A DNA stretch of 64,000 bases from Sandaracinaceae bacterium. GTDB taxonomy: Bacteria; Myxococcota_A; Polyangia; Polyangiales; Sandaracinaceae. The DNA is taken from contig JAHBWG010000035.1 in the NCBI GenBank assembly GCA_019637095.1, forward strand, positions 25,541-89,540, given 5' to 3'. Within the stretch, counting starts at the first letter, position 1; each line of letters starts with the position of its first letter. The translations under genes were made by a program, and so were the position numbers. Below the pieces are notes generated by a model that ran no database searches, was not told the origin of the DNA, and was given only the letters and a program-made list of their open reading frames with translations. Positions 52,017 through 61,156 of this stretch are shown here, piece by piece.

Positions 52017-52625
52017 TCAGCGCGCGACGTCGAGCGCGTAGCCCTCCGCCCACGCGTCGATCGCGGCGCTCGACACGCCCCCGCCGCGGAAGTCGGACGC
52101 GCTCGGCTCGCCGGTGATGGAGCGATCGCACGCCGGCGGGTCGGCGCCGCGGAAGACCTGCTCGGCGATCGTCGCTCCGCTCGCGAGCGCGACGATGCGC
52201 GCGCGCTGCTCGACCTGTACGCGCGGGAACGACGGCCCCTCGGCGCGCACGCCCGGGACGCGCACGAGCCCGACGCGCAGCACCGTGTCGAACGCGCACT
52301 CGCCGAGCTCGACCTCGCGCGGCGGGTCCTCGCACAAGACGAGCTGCGTGGACTCGACCCTCCCGCCCGCCGGCGTGCGCGTGGTGAGCCGGCCGAGCGA
52401 CTGCGTCCAGGGGCCGTCGGGGCGCACGCGGCCGAGCGCCATGATCGGGTGCGGGCCATGGCCCGGGACGTACGCCGGCGCGCTCGCGCTCCCCGCCCCG
52501 TCGCAGGCCGCCGCCATCGGCGCGATCCGCTCGCGCTGCTCCGCGGCGAAGCCGCACGCGAGCGACGGAGCCAGCAGCGCGATCGCGCACAGCAGGGTGA
52601 TGGCCATCCGGCGCGCTGGCGTCAT
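52017..52625 (-). CDS. Exported protein of unknown function
   Basis: About 202 residues from ATG 52625 (or ATG 52607). A signal peptide (MAITLLCAIALLAPSLACGFA) is followed by a mostly beta-rich mature part with four cysteines (VLCEDPPREVELGECAF, AACDGAG, PACDRS) and no recognised domain. It lies 171 bp downstream-facing from the FG-GAP lipoprotein start, on the same strand, and is divergent from the nitrate operon. Function unknown. Confidence 0.7.
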   Translation of the reverse strand: MTPARRMAITLLCAIALLAPSLACGFAAEQRERIAPMAAACDGAGSASAPAYVPGHGPHPIMALGRVRPDGPWTQSLGRLTTRTPAGGRVESTQLVLCEDPPREVELGECAFDTVLRVGLVRVPGVRAEGPSFPRVQVEQRARIVALASGATIAEQVFRGADPPACDRSITGEPSASDFRGGGVSSAAIDAWAEGYALDVAR

Positions 52626-52791
52626 CGGCCGAGGGTGCCACTCGGCGCGCGCGGGCGCGAGTCGTGGCGCGCCGCGGCGAAACGCGCCGGAAACCCCGCG
52701 GACCCACGTCGCAGGGCGGCGCGGTGCGCGCGCGTCGCTTGTTCGCTCGCAGAAACGCGCCCGAAACCCGCGCCGCGTATCCCTGCCTGCC

Positions 52792-54111
52792 ATGACGGAT
52801 CGGAGACGCGTCGCCGTCGACGCTCGAGGCCGGGCGACCTCGATCGTGCTGTCCGACCTGCGCTCGCCCCCGATGAAGGTCTTCCACCTCTCGTGGATGG
52901 CGTTCCTCACTTGCTTCGTCGCGTGGTTCTCGGTCGCGCCGCTGATGCCGCTGGTGCGTGAGGAGCTCGGCCTGACCGCGGAGCAGATCGGCACGAGCAT
53001 CATCGCGTCGGTCGCGGTGACGATCCTCGCGCGCCTGCTGGTGGGCTACGCCTGCGATCGCTTCGGACCGCGCCGCACGTACGCGGCGCTCCTCGTGCTC
53101 GGCGCGGTGCCCGTCGCGTGCCTCGGGCTCGTGACCTCGTTCGAGACGTTCCTCGCGGCGCGCCTCGCCGTCGGCGCGGTCGGCGCGTCGTTCGTCATCA
53201 CGCAGGCGCACACGTCGGCGTTCTTCGCGCCGAACCGCGTCGGCACCGCCAACGCGACGACGGCGGGCTGGGGCAACCTCGGCGGCGGGCTCGCGCAGCT
53301 CCTCATGCCGCTGATCCTCGCGGGCCTGCTCGCGGTCGGCGTCGCCGAGGCGAGCGCGTGGCGCTACGCGCTCTTCGTCCCCGCGATCGCCATGTTGCTC
53401 GTGGGGCTGCTCTACCTGCGCGTCGCACCCGACGCGCCCGCGGGCGCCGAGGCGCGCCCCTCCGGCGCCGAGGCGCGCGCCGCGCTCCGCAAGGCCGCGC
53501 GTGACCCGCGGGTCTGGTCGCTCTTCGCGATGTACGGCGCGTGCTTCGGCGTCGAGCTCACGATCAACAACGTCGCCGCGCTCCACTTCCACGACCACTT
53601 CGGCCTCGATCTGGTGCTCGCGGGCGCGGTCGCGAGCGCGTTCGGCGCGATGAACCTCTTCGCGCGCACGCTCGGCGGCTGGCTCAGCGATCGTATCGCG
53701 GCGGGCCGCGGCCTGCGCGGCCGCACGCAGCTGCTCGTCGGCCTGCTCGCGCTCGAGGGCGTGACGCTCGTGATCTTCTCGCAGATGGGCTCGCTCGTGC
53801 TCGCCATCGCGATGCTCGTGGTCTTCAGCGTGTTCGTGCAGGCCTCCGAGGGGGCGACGTTCGCCATCGTGCCGCTCGTCGACGAGCGCGGGGTCGGCGC
53901 GATCAGCGGGATCGTCGGCGCGGGCGGCAACGTGGGCGCGGTGCTCGCGGGCTTCCTCGTGCGCGGCGCGGGCGCGGACCTCGGCGACGCGCTCGCGTGG
54001 CTCGGCACGTCGGTCGTGATCGTCTCGCTCGCCGGGCTCGCGATGCGCTTCTCCGACGAAGAGGAGCGGCGCGCGCACGGGCTCGAGGCCACCGCGGGAG
54101 CGGCGTCGTGA
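52792..54111 (+). CDS. MFS nitrate/nitrite transporter (NarK/NasA type)
   Basis: 439 residues from ATG 52792, 8 nt after a TATCCC box. Twelve helices. The NarK-type start is FHLSWMAFLTCFVAWFSVAPLMPLVREE, and helix 5 carries GNLGGGLAQLLMP (nitrate signature region), with the second signature near GAGGNVGAVLAGF. Nitrate carriers of the NarK2/NasA group use two arginines: one lies in helix 2 (VTILARLLVGYACDRFGPR) and one in helix 8 (AMNLFARTLGGWLSDRI). It imports nitrate for the downstream NirBD/NasA enzymes and overlaps nirB by 4 bases. Confidence 0.93.
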   Translation: MTDRRRVAVDARGRATSIVLSDLRSPPMKVFHLSWMAFLTCFVAWFSVAPLMPLVREELGLTAEQIGTSIIASVAVTILARLLVGYACDRFGPRRTYAALLVLGAVPVACLGLVTSFETFLAARLAVGAVGASFVITQAHTSAFFAPNRVGTANATTAGWGNLGGGLAQLLMPLILAGLLAVGVAEASAWRYALFVPAIAMLLVGLLYLRVAPDAPAGAEARPSGAEARAALRKAARDPRVWSLFAMYGACFGVELTINNVAALHFHDHFGLDLVLAGAVASAFGAMNLFARTLGGWLSDRIAAGRGLRGRTQLLVGLLALEGVTLVIFSQMGSLVLAIAMLVVFSVFVQASEGATFAIVPLVDERGVGAISGIVGAGGNVGAVLAGFLVRGAGADLGDALAWLGTSVVIVSLAGLAMRFSDEEERRAHGLEATAGAAS

Positions 54112-56573
54112 GCGCCCGGCCGCGCCTCGTGTTCGTCGGTAACGGCATGGCGGGCACGCGCGCGCTCGAGGAGCTGCTCGAGCTCGCGCCGGAGCGCTAC
54201 GACGTCACCGTGTTCGGCGACGAGCCGCACCCCGCCTACAACCGCATCCTGCTCTCCCCGCTCCTCGCGGGCGAGGCGAGCGAGCAGGAGATCATCGTGC
54301 ACGACCGCGCTTGGTACGAGGCGCACGGGGTCCGCCTCGTCAGCGGCTGCCGCGTCGTCGCGATCGATCGCGGCCGTCGCGTCGCGGTGGCCGACGACGG
54401 CGCGGAGACGCCGTTCGATCGCCTCGTCCTCGCGACGGGCGCGAGCCCGATCATGCTCGACATCCCCGGCCGCGAGCTGCGCGGCGTCGTGAGCTTCCGG
54501 AGCCTGCGCGACGTCGCGACGATGGTCGAGCACGCGCGCGACGGCGGCCGCGCGGTGGTGATCGGCGGCGGCCTCCTCGGGCTCGAGGCGGCGTGGGGCC
54601 TCTTGCGCCGCGGGATGACGGTGACGGTCGTGCACCTGCTCGACCAGATCCTCGAGCGACAGCTCGACCGCACCGCGAGCGCGCTCCTCCAGCGCCGGCT
54701 CGAGGCCGAAGGCATCGCGTTCCGCATGGAGGCCGAGACGCAGGCGATCCTCGGCGCGGACCGCGTCACCGGCGCGCGCTTCTCGGACGGAAGCACCGTC
54801 GGCGCCGACCTCGTCGTGATGGCGATCGGCATCCGGCCCAACGTCGCGCTCGCGCGCGGCTCGAGCCTCCCCTGCGAGCGGGGCGTGCTCGTGAACGACG
54901 TGATGCAGACGTACGACCCGCGCATCTACGCGCTCGGCGAGTGCGTCGAGCACCGCGGCCGCACGTTCGGGCTCGTCGCGCCGCTCTTCGACCAGGCGCG
55001 CGTCGTCGCCAACCAGCTCGCGGAGGACGGCTACTTCGCCTACCGCGAGCAGCCGATGGCGACGCGGCTCAAGGTCACCGGCATCGACACGCTCTCGGTC
55101 GGCGAGCTGAGCGCGACGCCCGGCGCCGAGGAGATCGTCCTGTCGGACGCCTCGCGCGGCGTCTACAAGAAGGTCGTCGTCCGCGAGGGGAAGATCACCG
55201 GCGTCGTCCTCTTCGGCGACGCGAGCGACGGCGGCTACTTCCTCGACCTCATGCGCGACGGCGTCGACGTGACGCCCTTCCGCGGCGAGCTGCTGCTCGG
55301 CCGCGGCTTCGTCGAGGGCGCCCCCGCGGCGGGCGGCGAGGGCGCGCGCCTCCTGGCCGCGGCGGACGAGACGCGCATCTGCGACTGCAACGGGGTTTGC
55401 AAAGCTACGATCGTCGCGACGATCCGCGCCAAGGGCCTCACCACGCTCGACGCGGTGAAGCGCCACACCAAGGCAGGCGCGTCCTGCGGCGCGTGCTCGC
55501 CCAAGGTCGAGGCGCTGCTCGAGGCGGTCGCCGGGGCCGCGGTCGAGAGGCCCGCCGTCGCGCCGATGTGCGGCTGCACCGACCTCGGCCACGACGAGGT
55601 GCGCGCCGCGATCACCAGCGCCGGGCTCGACCGCATCGACGCGGTGATGACCGCGCTCGACTGGCGCACGCCCGACGGATGCAGCCGGTGCCGGCCCGCG
55701 CTCAACTACTACCTCGTGTGCGCGTTCCCGGACCGCCCGGTCGACGACCCGCGCTCGCGCGTCGTCAACGAGCGCGTGCACGCGAACATCCAGAAGGACG
55801 GCACGTACTCGGTCGTCCCGCGCATGTTCGGCGGGCTCACCACCGCGGCCGAGCTGCGCGCGATCGCGGACGTGGTCGACAAGTACGCGATCCCGACGGT
55901 GAAGGTGACCGGCGGGCAGCGCGTCGACCTGCTCGGCGTGAAGAAGGAGGACCTGCCCGCTGTGTGGGCCGACCTCGGCCGCGCGGGGATGGTCTCGGGC
56001 CACGCGTACGGCAAGGCGCTGCGGACGGTGAAGACCTGCGTCGGCTCGGAGTGGTGCCGCTACGGCGTGCAGGACTCGACGGCGCTCGGCGTCGCGCTCG
56101 AGCGGATGTGCTGGGGCGCGTGGGCGCCGCACAAGGTGAAGCTCGCCGTCTCCGGCTGCCCGCGCAACTGCGCGGAGGCGACGATCAAGGACTTCGGCGT
56201 CGTCGCGATCGACGAGGGCTGGGAGCTCCACGTCGGCGGCAACGGCGGGATCAAGGTGCGCGCGACGGACGTGCTCTGTCGCGTAGCCACGGCCGAGGCC
56301 GTGATGGAGCACTGCGGCGCGTTCCTGCAGCTCTACCGCGAGGAGGCGCGCTACCTCGAGCGCACCGCGCACTGGGTCGAGCGCGTGGGGATCGAGCTCG
56401 TGCGCGCGCGCGTGGTCGAGGACGCCGGCGGACGCGCGACGCTCCACGCCCGCTTCCTCGCGTCGCAGGCCCACGCGCAGGTCGACCCGTGGGCCGAGCG
56501 CGCGGCGGGGCACGACGCGCACGAGTTCGCGCCGCTCGCGCGGCTGGCTGACGAGCCCTGGGCGGCGGAGTGA
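54108..56573 (+). CDS. nirB: Nitrite reductase [NAD(P)H] large subunit
   Basis: 821 residues from GTG 54108. FAD (FVGNGMAGTRALEELL) and NAD (VIGGGLLGLEAAWGLLRRG) domains are followed by two BFD-like [2Fe-2S] segments (CDCNGVCKATI...SCGACSPKV; CGCTDLGHDEV...CSRCRPALNYY) and a sulfite/nitrite reductase half with siroheme-[4Fe-4S] cysteines CVGSEWCRYGVQ and GCPRNCAEA. Reduces nitrite to ammonium in the cytosol. Length is about normal for NirB. Coupled upstream to the transporter and downstream to nirD. Confidence 0.97.
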   Translation: MSARPRLVFVGNGMAGTRALEELLELAPERYDVTVFGDEPHPAYNRILLSPLLAGEASEQEIIVHDRAWYEAHGVRLVSGCRVVAIDRGRRVAVADDGAETPFDRLVLATGASPIMLDIPGRELRGVVSFRSLRDVATMVEHARDGGRAVVIGGGLLGLEAAWGLLRRGMTVTVVHLLDQILERQLDRTASALLQRRLEAEGIAFRMEAETQAILGADRVTGARFSDGSTVGADLVVMAIGIRPNVALARGSSLPCERGVLVNDVMQTYDPRIYALGECVEHRGRTFGLVAPLFDQARVVANQLAEDGYFAYREQPMATRLKVTGIDTLSVGELSATPGAEEIVLSDASRGVYKKVVVREGKITGVVLFGDASDGGYFLDLMRDGVDVTPFRGELLLGRGFVEGAPAAGGEGARLLAAADETRICDCNGVCKATIVATIRAKGLTTLDAVKRHTKAGASCGACSPKVEALLEAVAGAAVERPAVAPMCGCTDLGHDEVRAAITSAGLDRIDAVMTALDWRTPDGCSRCRPALNYYLVCAFPDRPVDDPRSRVVNERVHANIQKDGTYSVVPRMFGGLTTAAELRAIADVVDKYAIPTVKVTGGQRVDLLGVKKEDLPAVWADLGRAGMVSGHAYGKALRTVKTCVGSEWCRYGVQDSTALGVALERMCWGAWAPHKVKLAVSGCPRNCAEATIKDFGVVAIDEGWELHVGGNGGIKVRATDVLCRVATAEAVMEHCGAFLQLYREEARYLERTAHWVERVGIELVRARVVEDAGGRATLHARFLASQAHAQVDPWAERAAGHDAHEFAPLARLADEPWAAE

Positions 56574-56953
56574 CGGTCATGCGCGAAGAGACGCTCGAGT
56601 GGCATCAGATCGGCGCCGACGACGCCGTCCCCCGGCTCGGCGCGCGCGTCGTCGAGACGGCGCAGGGTCGCGTCGCCGTGTTCCGCGACGGGACCGGCGC
56701 GGTCCGCGCCATCGACGACGCGTGCCCGCACCGCGGCGGCCCGCTGTCGGAGGGGATCGTCGCGGGCACCGAGGTCAGCTGCCCGCTCCACGGGATGTGC
56801 ATCTCGCTGATCGACGGTCGCGCGATCGAGCCCGACGAGGGCGAGGTGCGCGTGCACCCGGTGCGCGTCGTCGGCGGGGTGATCCACCTCGGGCTGGTCC
56901 CCGGCGCGCGCCGCGCCGCCGGCGCGTGCTCCGCGGTGCGCGAGGCGCGGTGA
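56570..56953 (+). CDS. nirD: Nitrite reductase small subunit
   Basis: 127 residues from GTG 56570. A Rieske-fold protein with CPHRGGPLSEG and CPLHGM, so both Cys-x-His and Cys-x-x-His ligand pairs are intact and a [2Fe-2S] cluster is predicted, unlike some NirD proteins that have lost the ligands. Partner of NirB. It ends with a basic Ala-rich tail. It overlaps nirB and nasA by 4 bases each. Confidence 0.95.
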   Translation: MTVMREETLEWHQIGADDAVPRLGARVVETAQGRVAVFRDGTGAVRAIDDACPHRGGPLSEGIVAGTEVSCPLHGMCISLIDGRAIEPDEGEVRVHPVRVVGGVIHLGLVPGARRAAGACSAVREAR

Positions 56954-59430
56954 GCCGCGCGGTCCGTACGACGTGCGCGTACTGCGGCGTCGGCTGCGGC
57001 CTGCTCGTCGATCGCGACGCCGACGGCGTGCGCGTGCGCGGCGACGCGGACCACCCGGGCTCGCGCGGCCGGCTCTGCGTCAAGGGCGCGACGCTCGGTC
57101 AGACCGTCGGCCTCGAGGGCAGGCTGCTCCACCCCATCGTGCGCGGCGAGCGCGCGAGCTGGACCCGCGCCCTCGACGAGGTGGCGAGCGGCTTCACGCG
57201 CATCGCGCGCGAGCACGGCCCGGACGCGGTCGCGCTGTACCTCTCGGGCCAGCTCCTCACCGAGGACTACTACGCCGCGAACAAGCTCGGCAAAGGCTTC
57301 CTCGGCACGAGCCAGGTCGACACGAACTCGCGCCTCTGCATGTCCTCGTCGGCCGCCGCGTACACGCGCGCCTTCGGCGGGGACCTCGTGCCCGCGTCGT
57401 ACGAGGACCTCGACCTCGCCGAGCTGATCGTCTGGGCCGGATCGAACGCCGCGATCTGCCACCCGGTGCTCTTCGAGCGCGCGCTCGAGGCGCGGCGCGA
57501 GCGCGGCGCGGTGCTCGTGACGATCGATCCGCGGCGCACGCCGACCGCCGAGGCGTCGGATCTGCACCTCGCGCCGCGCCCGGGGACCGACGCAGCGCTC
57601 TTCCGCGGCCTGTTGGCCGCGCTCGAGCGAGCAGGCGCCATCGAGCGTGCGTTCACCGGCGCGCACACCGTCGGGCTCGACGACGCGCTCGCCGCGGCGC
57701 GCGGGCTCGACGTCGCGCGCGTCGCCGAGGCGACGGGGATCGGCGCGGAGCTGGTCGCGCGGTTCTACGCGCTCTTCGCCGCGCGGGCGCGCGTCGTCAC
57801 CGCGCACTCGCAGGGCGTGCACCAGTGGACGTTCGGCACCGACAGCGTCGGCGCGATCCTCGACTGCCACCTCGCGAAGGGCGCGATCGGCAAGCCGGGC
57901 GCGGGCCCGCTCTCGCTCACCGGCCAGATCAACGCGATGGGCGGGCGCGAGGTCGGCGGCCTCTCCACGACGCTCGCCGCGCACATGGGCTTCGCGCCGG
58001 CGGACGTCGATCGCGTCGCGCGCTTCTGGGGCGCGCCGAGCGTGGCCGGGGCGCCGGGCCGCACCGCCGTCGAGCTGTTCGAGGCGATGGAGCGCGGCGA
58101 GGTCAAGGCGATCTGGATCGCGTGCACCAACCCGCTCGCGAGCTTGCCGGACGCCGAGCGCGCGCGCCGCGCCCTCGCGCGCTGCGAGCTCGTCGTGGTC
58201 TCCGAGCTCACCGCCGAGACGGAGACCGCGGCGCGGGCGCACGTGCTCTTGCCCGCGCTCGGGTGGGGCGAGAAGGACGGGACGATCACCACGAGCGAGC
58301 GGCGGATCACCCGTCAACGTCCGTTCCTGGATCCACCGGGCGACGCGCGGCCCGACTGGTGGATGTTCGCCCAGGTCGGCCGCCGGATCGCGCCCGAGGC
58401 GTTCTCCTGGTCCCTCCCGCACGAGGTCTTCCGCGAGCACGCCGCGCTGAGCGCGTTCGAGAACGACGGCGCGCGCGTCTTCGACCTCGGCGCGCTCGCC
58501 TCGATCGATCGCGCCGCGTACGACGCGCTCGAGCCCGTGCAGTGGCCGCTGCCCGCGGGCGCCGCCGCAGGGCCTGCGCGCCTCTTCGGCGACGGGCGCT
58601 TCGCGACGCCCGATGGGCGCGCGCGCCTCGTCGCCACGGGCCCTCGCGCGCCCGCCGAGCCCGTCACGCCGGCGTGGCCGCTCGCCCTCACGACCGGCCG
58701 CGTGCGCGAGCACTGGCACACGATGACGCGGACCGAGCGCGTCCCCGCGCTCGCCGAGGGCGCGCCCGAGCCGCGCGTCGAGCTCCACCCGCGCGACGCG
58801 GCGGCGCGCGCGATCGCGGAGGGCGACCTCGTGCGGATCCGCTCCGCGCGCGGCGCGATGATCGGCCGCGCCTCGCTCGGCGCGCAGGTCCCCGAGGGCC
58901 TCGTCTTCGCGCCGATCCACTGGCGCGAGGCCGTCGCGCCGCGGGGGCGCGTCGGCCCGCTGATGGGCGCGCACCTCGACCCCACCTCCAAGCAGCCCGA
59001 GACCAAGCACACCCCCGTCGAGGTCGAGCTCGTGCGGCCGGCGTGGGAGGGCTGCGTGGTCGCGCTTCGCGAGCTCGCGTTGCCGCCGGAGGTCGAGGTG
59101 TCCGTCCGCGTGCGCGGCGCGGGCGCGCTCCGCTACGAGCTCGCCGGCACCGCGCGCCTCGTCGGCCCGGGCGCGTGGAGCCGCGCGCTCCTCGGCGAGG
59201 ACGGCGCCTGGGTGGAGCTGAACGATCCGAGCGCCGGCCGCTACCGCGCCGTCTGCGTGCGCGACGCGCAGATCACCGCCGCCGTCTTCCTCGAGCCGCC
59301 CGCCACGCGCGCGCGCCTGCCGGCGCGCGAGTGGCTCATGGCGCGGTTCACCGAGCCGGCGCGCCACCCCGGCGCCGCGTTCGCCCTGCTCGCGGGCGGC
59401 CCCCCGCTCCGGCGCGCCGGCGGCGCGTGA
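56950..59430 (+). CDS. nasA: Assimilatory nitrate reductase catalytic subunit
   Basis: 826 residues from GTG 56950. A molybdopterin oxidoreductase with the N-terminal [4Fe-4S] motif C9-x2-C12-x3-C16...C43 (TCAYCGVGCG, RLCVKG). Cofactor-binding landmarks include SRLCMSSSAAAYTRAFGG, QGVHQWTFGTDSVGA, GPLSLTGQINAMGGREVGGL and GRVREHWHTMTRT. The closing part (about 690-826) is a degenerate beta domain; the C-terminal BFD-like [2Fe-2S] domain of enterobacterial NasA is absent, so the electron donor probably differs. Reduces nitrate to nitrite for NirBD. Last gene of the operon. Confidence 0.95.
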   Translation: MSRAVRTTCAYCGVGCGLLVDRDADGVRVRGDADHPGSRGRLCVKGATLGQTVGLEGRLLHPIVRGERASWTRALDEVASGFTRIAREHGPDAVALYLSGQLLTEDYYAANKLGKGFLGTSQVDTNSRLCMSSSAAAYTRAFGGDLVPASYEDLDLAELIVWAGSNAAICHPVLFERALEARRERGAVLVTIDPRRTPTAEASDLHLAPRPGTDAALFRGLLAALERAGAIERAFTGAHTVGLDDALAAARGLDVARVAEATGIGAELVARFYALFAARARVVTAHSQGVHQWTFGTDSVGAILDCHLAKGAIGKPGAGPLSLTGQINAMGGREVGGLSTTLAAHMGFAPADVDRVARFWGAPSVAGAPGRTAVELFEAMERGEVKAIWIACTNPLASLPDAERARRALARCELVVVSELTAETETAARAHVLLPALGWGEKDGTITTSERRITRQRPFLDPPGDARPDWWMFAQVGRRIAPEAFSWSLPHEVFREHAALSAFENDGARVFDLGALASIDRAAYDALEPVQWPLPAGAAAGPARLFGDGRFATPDGRARLVATGPRAPAEPVTPAWPLALTTGRVREHWHTMTRTERVPALAEGAPEPRVELHPRDAAARAIAEGDLVRIRSARGAMIGRASLGAQVPEGLVFAPIHWREAVAPRGRVGPLMGAHLDPTSKQPETKHTPVEVELVRPAWEGCVVALRELALPPEVEVSVRVRGAGALRYELAGTARLVGPGAWSRALLGEDGAWVELNDPSAGRYRAVCVRDAQITAAVFLEPPATRARLPAREWLMARFTEPARHPGAAFALLAGGPPLRRAGGA

Positions 59431-59477
59431 GGCGCGCCACGCCCAGCGGCTCCGTACGGCGACGGACCTCGCCCTGC

Positions 59478-60914
59478 TCACTCGCCCTCGATCCAGATCT
59501 CCGAGAGCGAGAGGTCTTGCCATCGCGTGCCCTCCCAGACGTCGTCGGCGACGAAGCGGACGCTCGCCGCTCGCACGGAGAGGTCGTCGAAGGTGATCTC
59601 GCGCTCGTCGGGGCCGACGTCGCGGGCGAGCTCGGTGCCATCCGAGAACACGACGCGCACGCGCCGCAGGTGCGCGTTGAGGGGGAACAGGTCGCCGGAG
59701 CGGCGGTGGATCTTGTCGTACCCGGTCGTCATGCGGATCCGCCGCACGACGCGCGGCGGAGAGAAGCGCGCCTCGATCCACTCGCCGCGGCCTGGCCCCT
59801 CGACGCCCTCGGCCCACGCGGTGTCGCGCGAACCGTCGAAGGCCATGCGCGCGGCGTAGGTGACGCGACCCGCGGTCAGCTCGCTCGACGCGGCGACCGT
59901 GGACGGAGCGAGCGGCGCGATGGGCCGGCGGATCGGGCTCGCCGCGGGGACCGCCGGGGCCTCGTCGTCGCCGTGGTCGTAGTCCTCGGGGAGCATCTCC
60001 CCGCCGGAGAGACCGTCGAGGTCGAGCGGATCGACCTCGGCGCCGACGTCGACCTGGTGCTCGTCGTCGGGGCTCGCGAGCTCTCTGTCGGTCCCGCCGA
60101 GGTAGCGCGACGCGAGCACCGCCGCGCCGACGCCGGCGACGGTGAGCGCGGCGAGCACGGCGACCGCGGCGCCGGCGACGAGCGCCCACTGCGCCGCGGT
60201 CGGCCCGCGGCGCGCGCCCGCCGCCGCGCTCGCGGGGGCGACGGTCTCGTCGCTCGTCGACGACCAGCGCCAGCGCTCGCGTCGCACCGCCGTCCACGAC
60301 GACGCGAAGCCGAACGTCAGCACGAGCAAGATCGCGTTCACCGCGGCGACGACGAGGTAGTCGAGCCCGCTCGCGTCGAGCCGCAGGCGGTAGGCCCCGC
60401 CCGGCGCCGACGGATCCTCGACGAGCGTGTGGTGCGTCGCCCAGCGATACCACGCCACCGTGAGCCACGGCGCGGCGAGCCCGAACGAGAAGAGCGTGCC
60501 GAAGAAGGTGAGCGCGGCGAGCCCGATGACCTCGACGCCCTCTCCGTCGAAGCGCACCGCGTGCCCCTCCGCCGTCCGCATCTTGCTGCGCTCGTGCGCG
60601 CAGCGCATGGCGATCACCCACGGCGAGGCGAGCCCGAAGGTGACCGCGAGGAGCAGCCACGTCACGACGCCGTGCTTGACGTTCTCCCAGAAGACCGACT
60701 GATACGTGAACCGCGCGCCGTCGCGGGTGACGTGCTCGGACAGCCAGCGCCGCTCCATCGCGCGCGGCACGCCGAGCATCCACGCGATCCCGCACGTGGC
60801 CGTCGTGATCAGGCTCGCGACGAGCCGCACGCCGAGCAGCTCGAGCCCCTTGCCCGCGAACCCATAGCGCGGCGCCGTACGCTCCGCGCGCGCAGTGTCC
60901 ATCCCATCCCCCAT
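59478..60914 (-). CDS. DUF898 (YjgN) membrane protein fused to a discoidin-like glycan-binding domain
   Basis: 478 residues from ATG 60914 with a GGAGGGGG Shine-Dalgarno. Residues about 20-240 resemble the YjgN/DUF898 integral membrane family (GLELLGVRLVASLITTATCGI, TYQSVFWENVKHGVVTWLLLAVTFGLASPWVIAMR, VEVIGLAALTFFGTLFSFGLAAPW). After another helix (AQWALVAGAAVAVLAALTVAGVG) and an acidic linker, residues about 345-478 form a discoidin/NADase-type glycan-binding domain (AASSELTAG, AFDGSRDTAWAEG, GEWIEARFSPPRVVRRIRMTTG). The domain is probably periplasmic. An unusual pairing. Confidence 0.8.
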   Translation of the reverse strand: MGDGMDTARAERTAPRYGFAGKGLELLGVRLVASLITTATCGIAWMLGVPRAMERRWLSEHVTRDGARFTYQSVFWENVKHGVVTWLLLAVTFGLASPWVIAMRCAHERSKMRTAEGHAVRFDGEGVEVIGLAALTFFGTLFSFGLAAPWLTVAWYRWATHHTLVEDPSAPGGAYRLRLDASGLDYLVVAAVNAILLVLTFGFASSWTAVRRERWRWSSTSDETVAPASAAAGARRGPTAAQWALVAGAAVAVLAALTVAGVGAAVLASRYLGGTDRELASPDDEHQVDVGAEVDPLDLDGLSGGEMLPEDYDHGDDEAPAVPAASPIRRPIAPLAPSTVAASSELTAGRVTYAARMAFDGSRDTAWAEGVEGPGRGEWIEARFSPPRVVRRIRMTTGYDKIHRRSGDLFPLNAHLRRVRVVFSDGTELARDVGPDEREITFDDLSVRAASVRFVADDVWEGTRWQDLSLSEIWIEGE

Positions 60915-61156
60915 CGCCCCCTCCGAGCCCGACGCAGCGTACCACGGCGCGGAGGCGGCTCACGAGCATCACCTGCTCCTCACCGGTCGCGGGCGGGGCC
61001 CCGGGTGCTGCCCGAGCGAGGCGATGCCGCCCCATCGTCGAGGAACGGCGGGAGCCGCCGTGCACCTGCTCCGCCCGAGACGTCGGGTGGTTCCGAGCGC
61101 TAGGCGCGATGGCGGGGCGCGTCGCCGGCTCGTGGCGCGATCCCTGAGGATCGGGC

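Noticed and set aside
60915..61156. Possible small gene or RNA in the 242-bp gap
   Set aside because: No start/stop frame with sensible composition, no strong hairpin with T-tract and no promoter pair; I see only leader sequence of the DUF898 gene.
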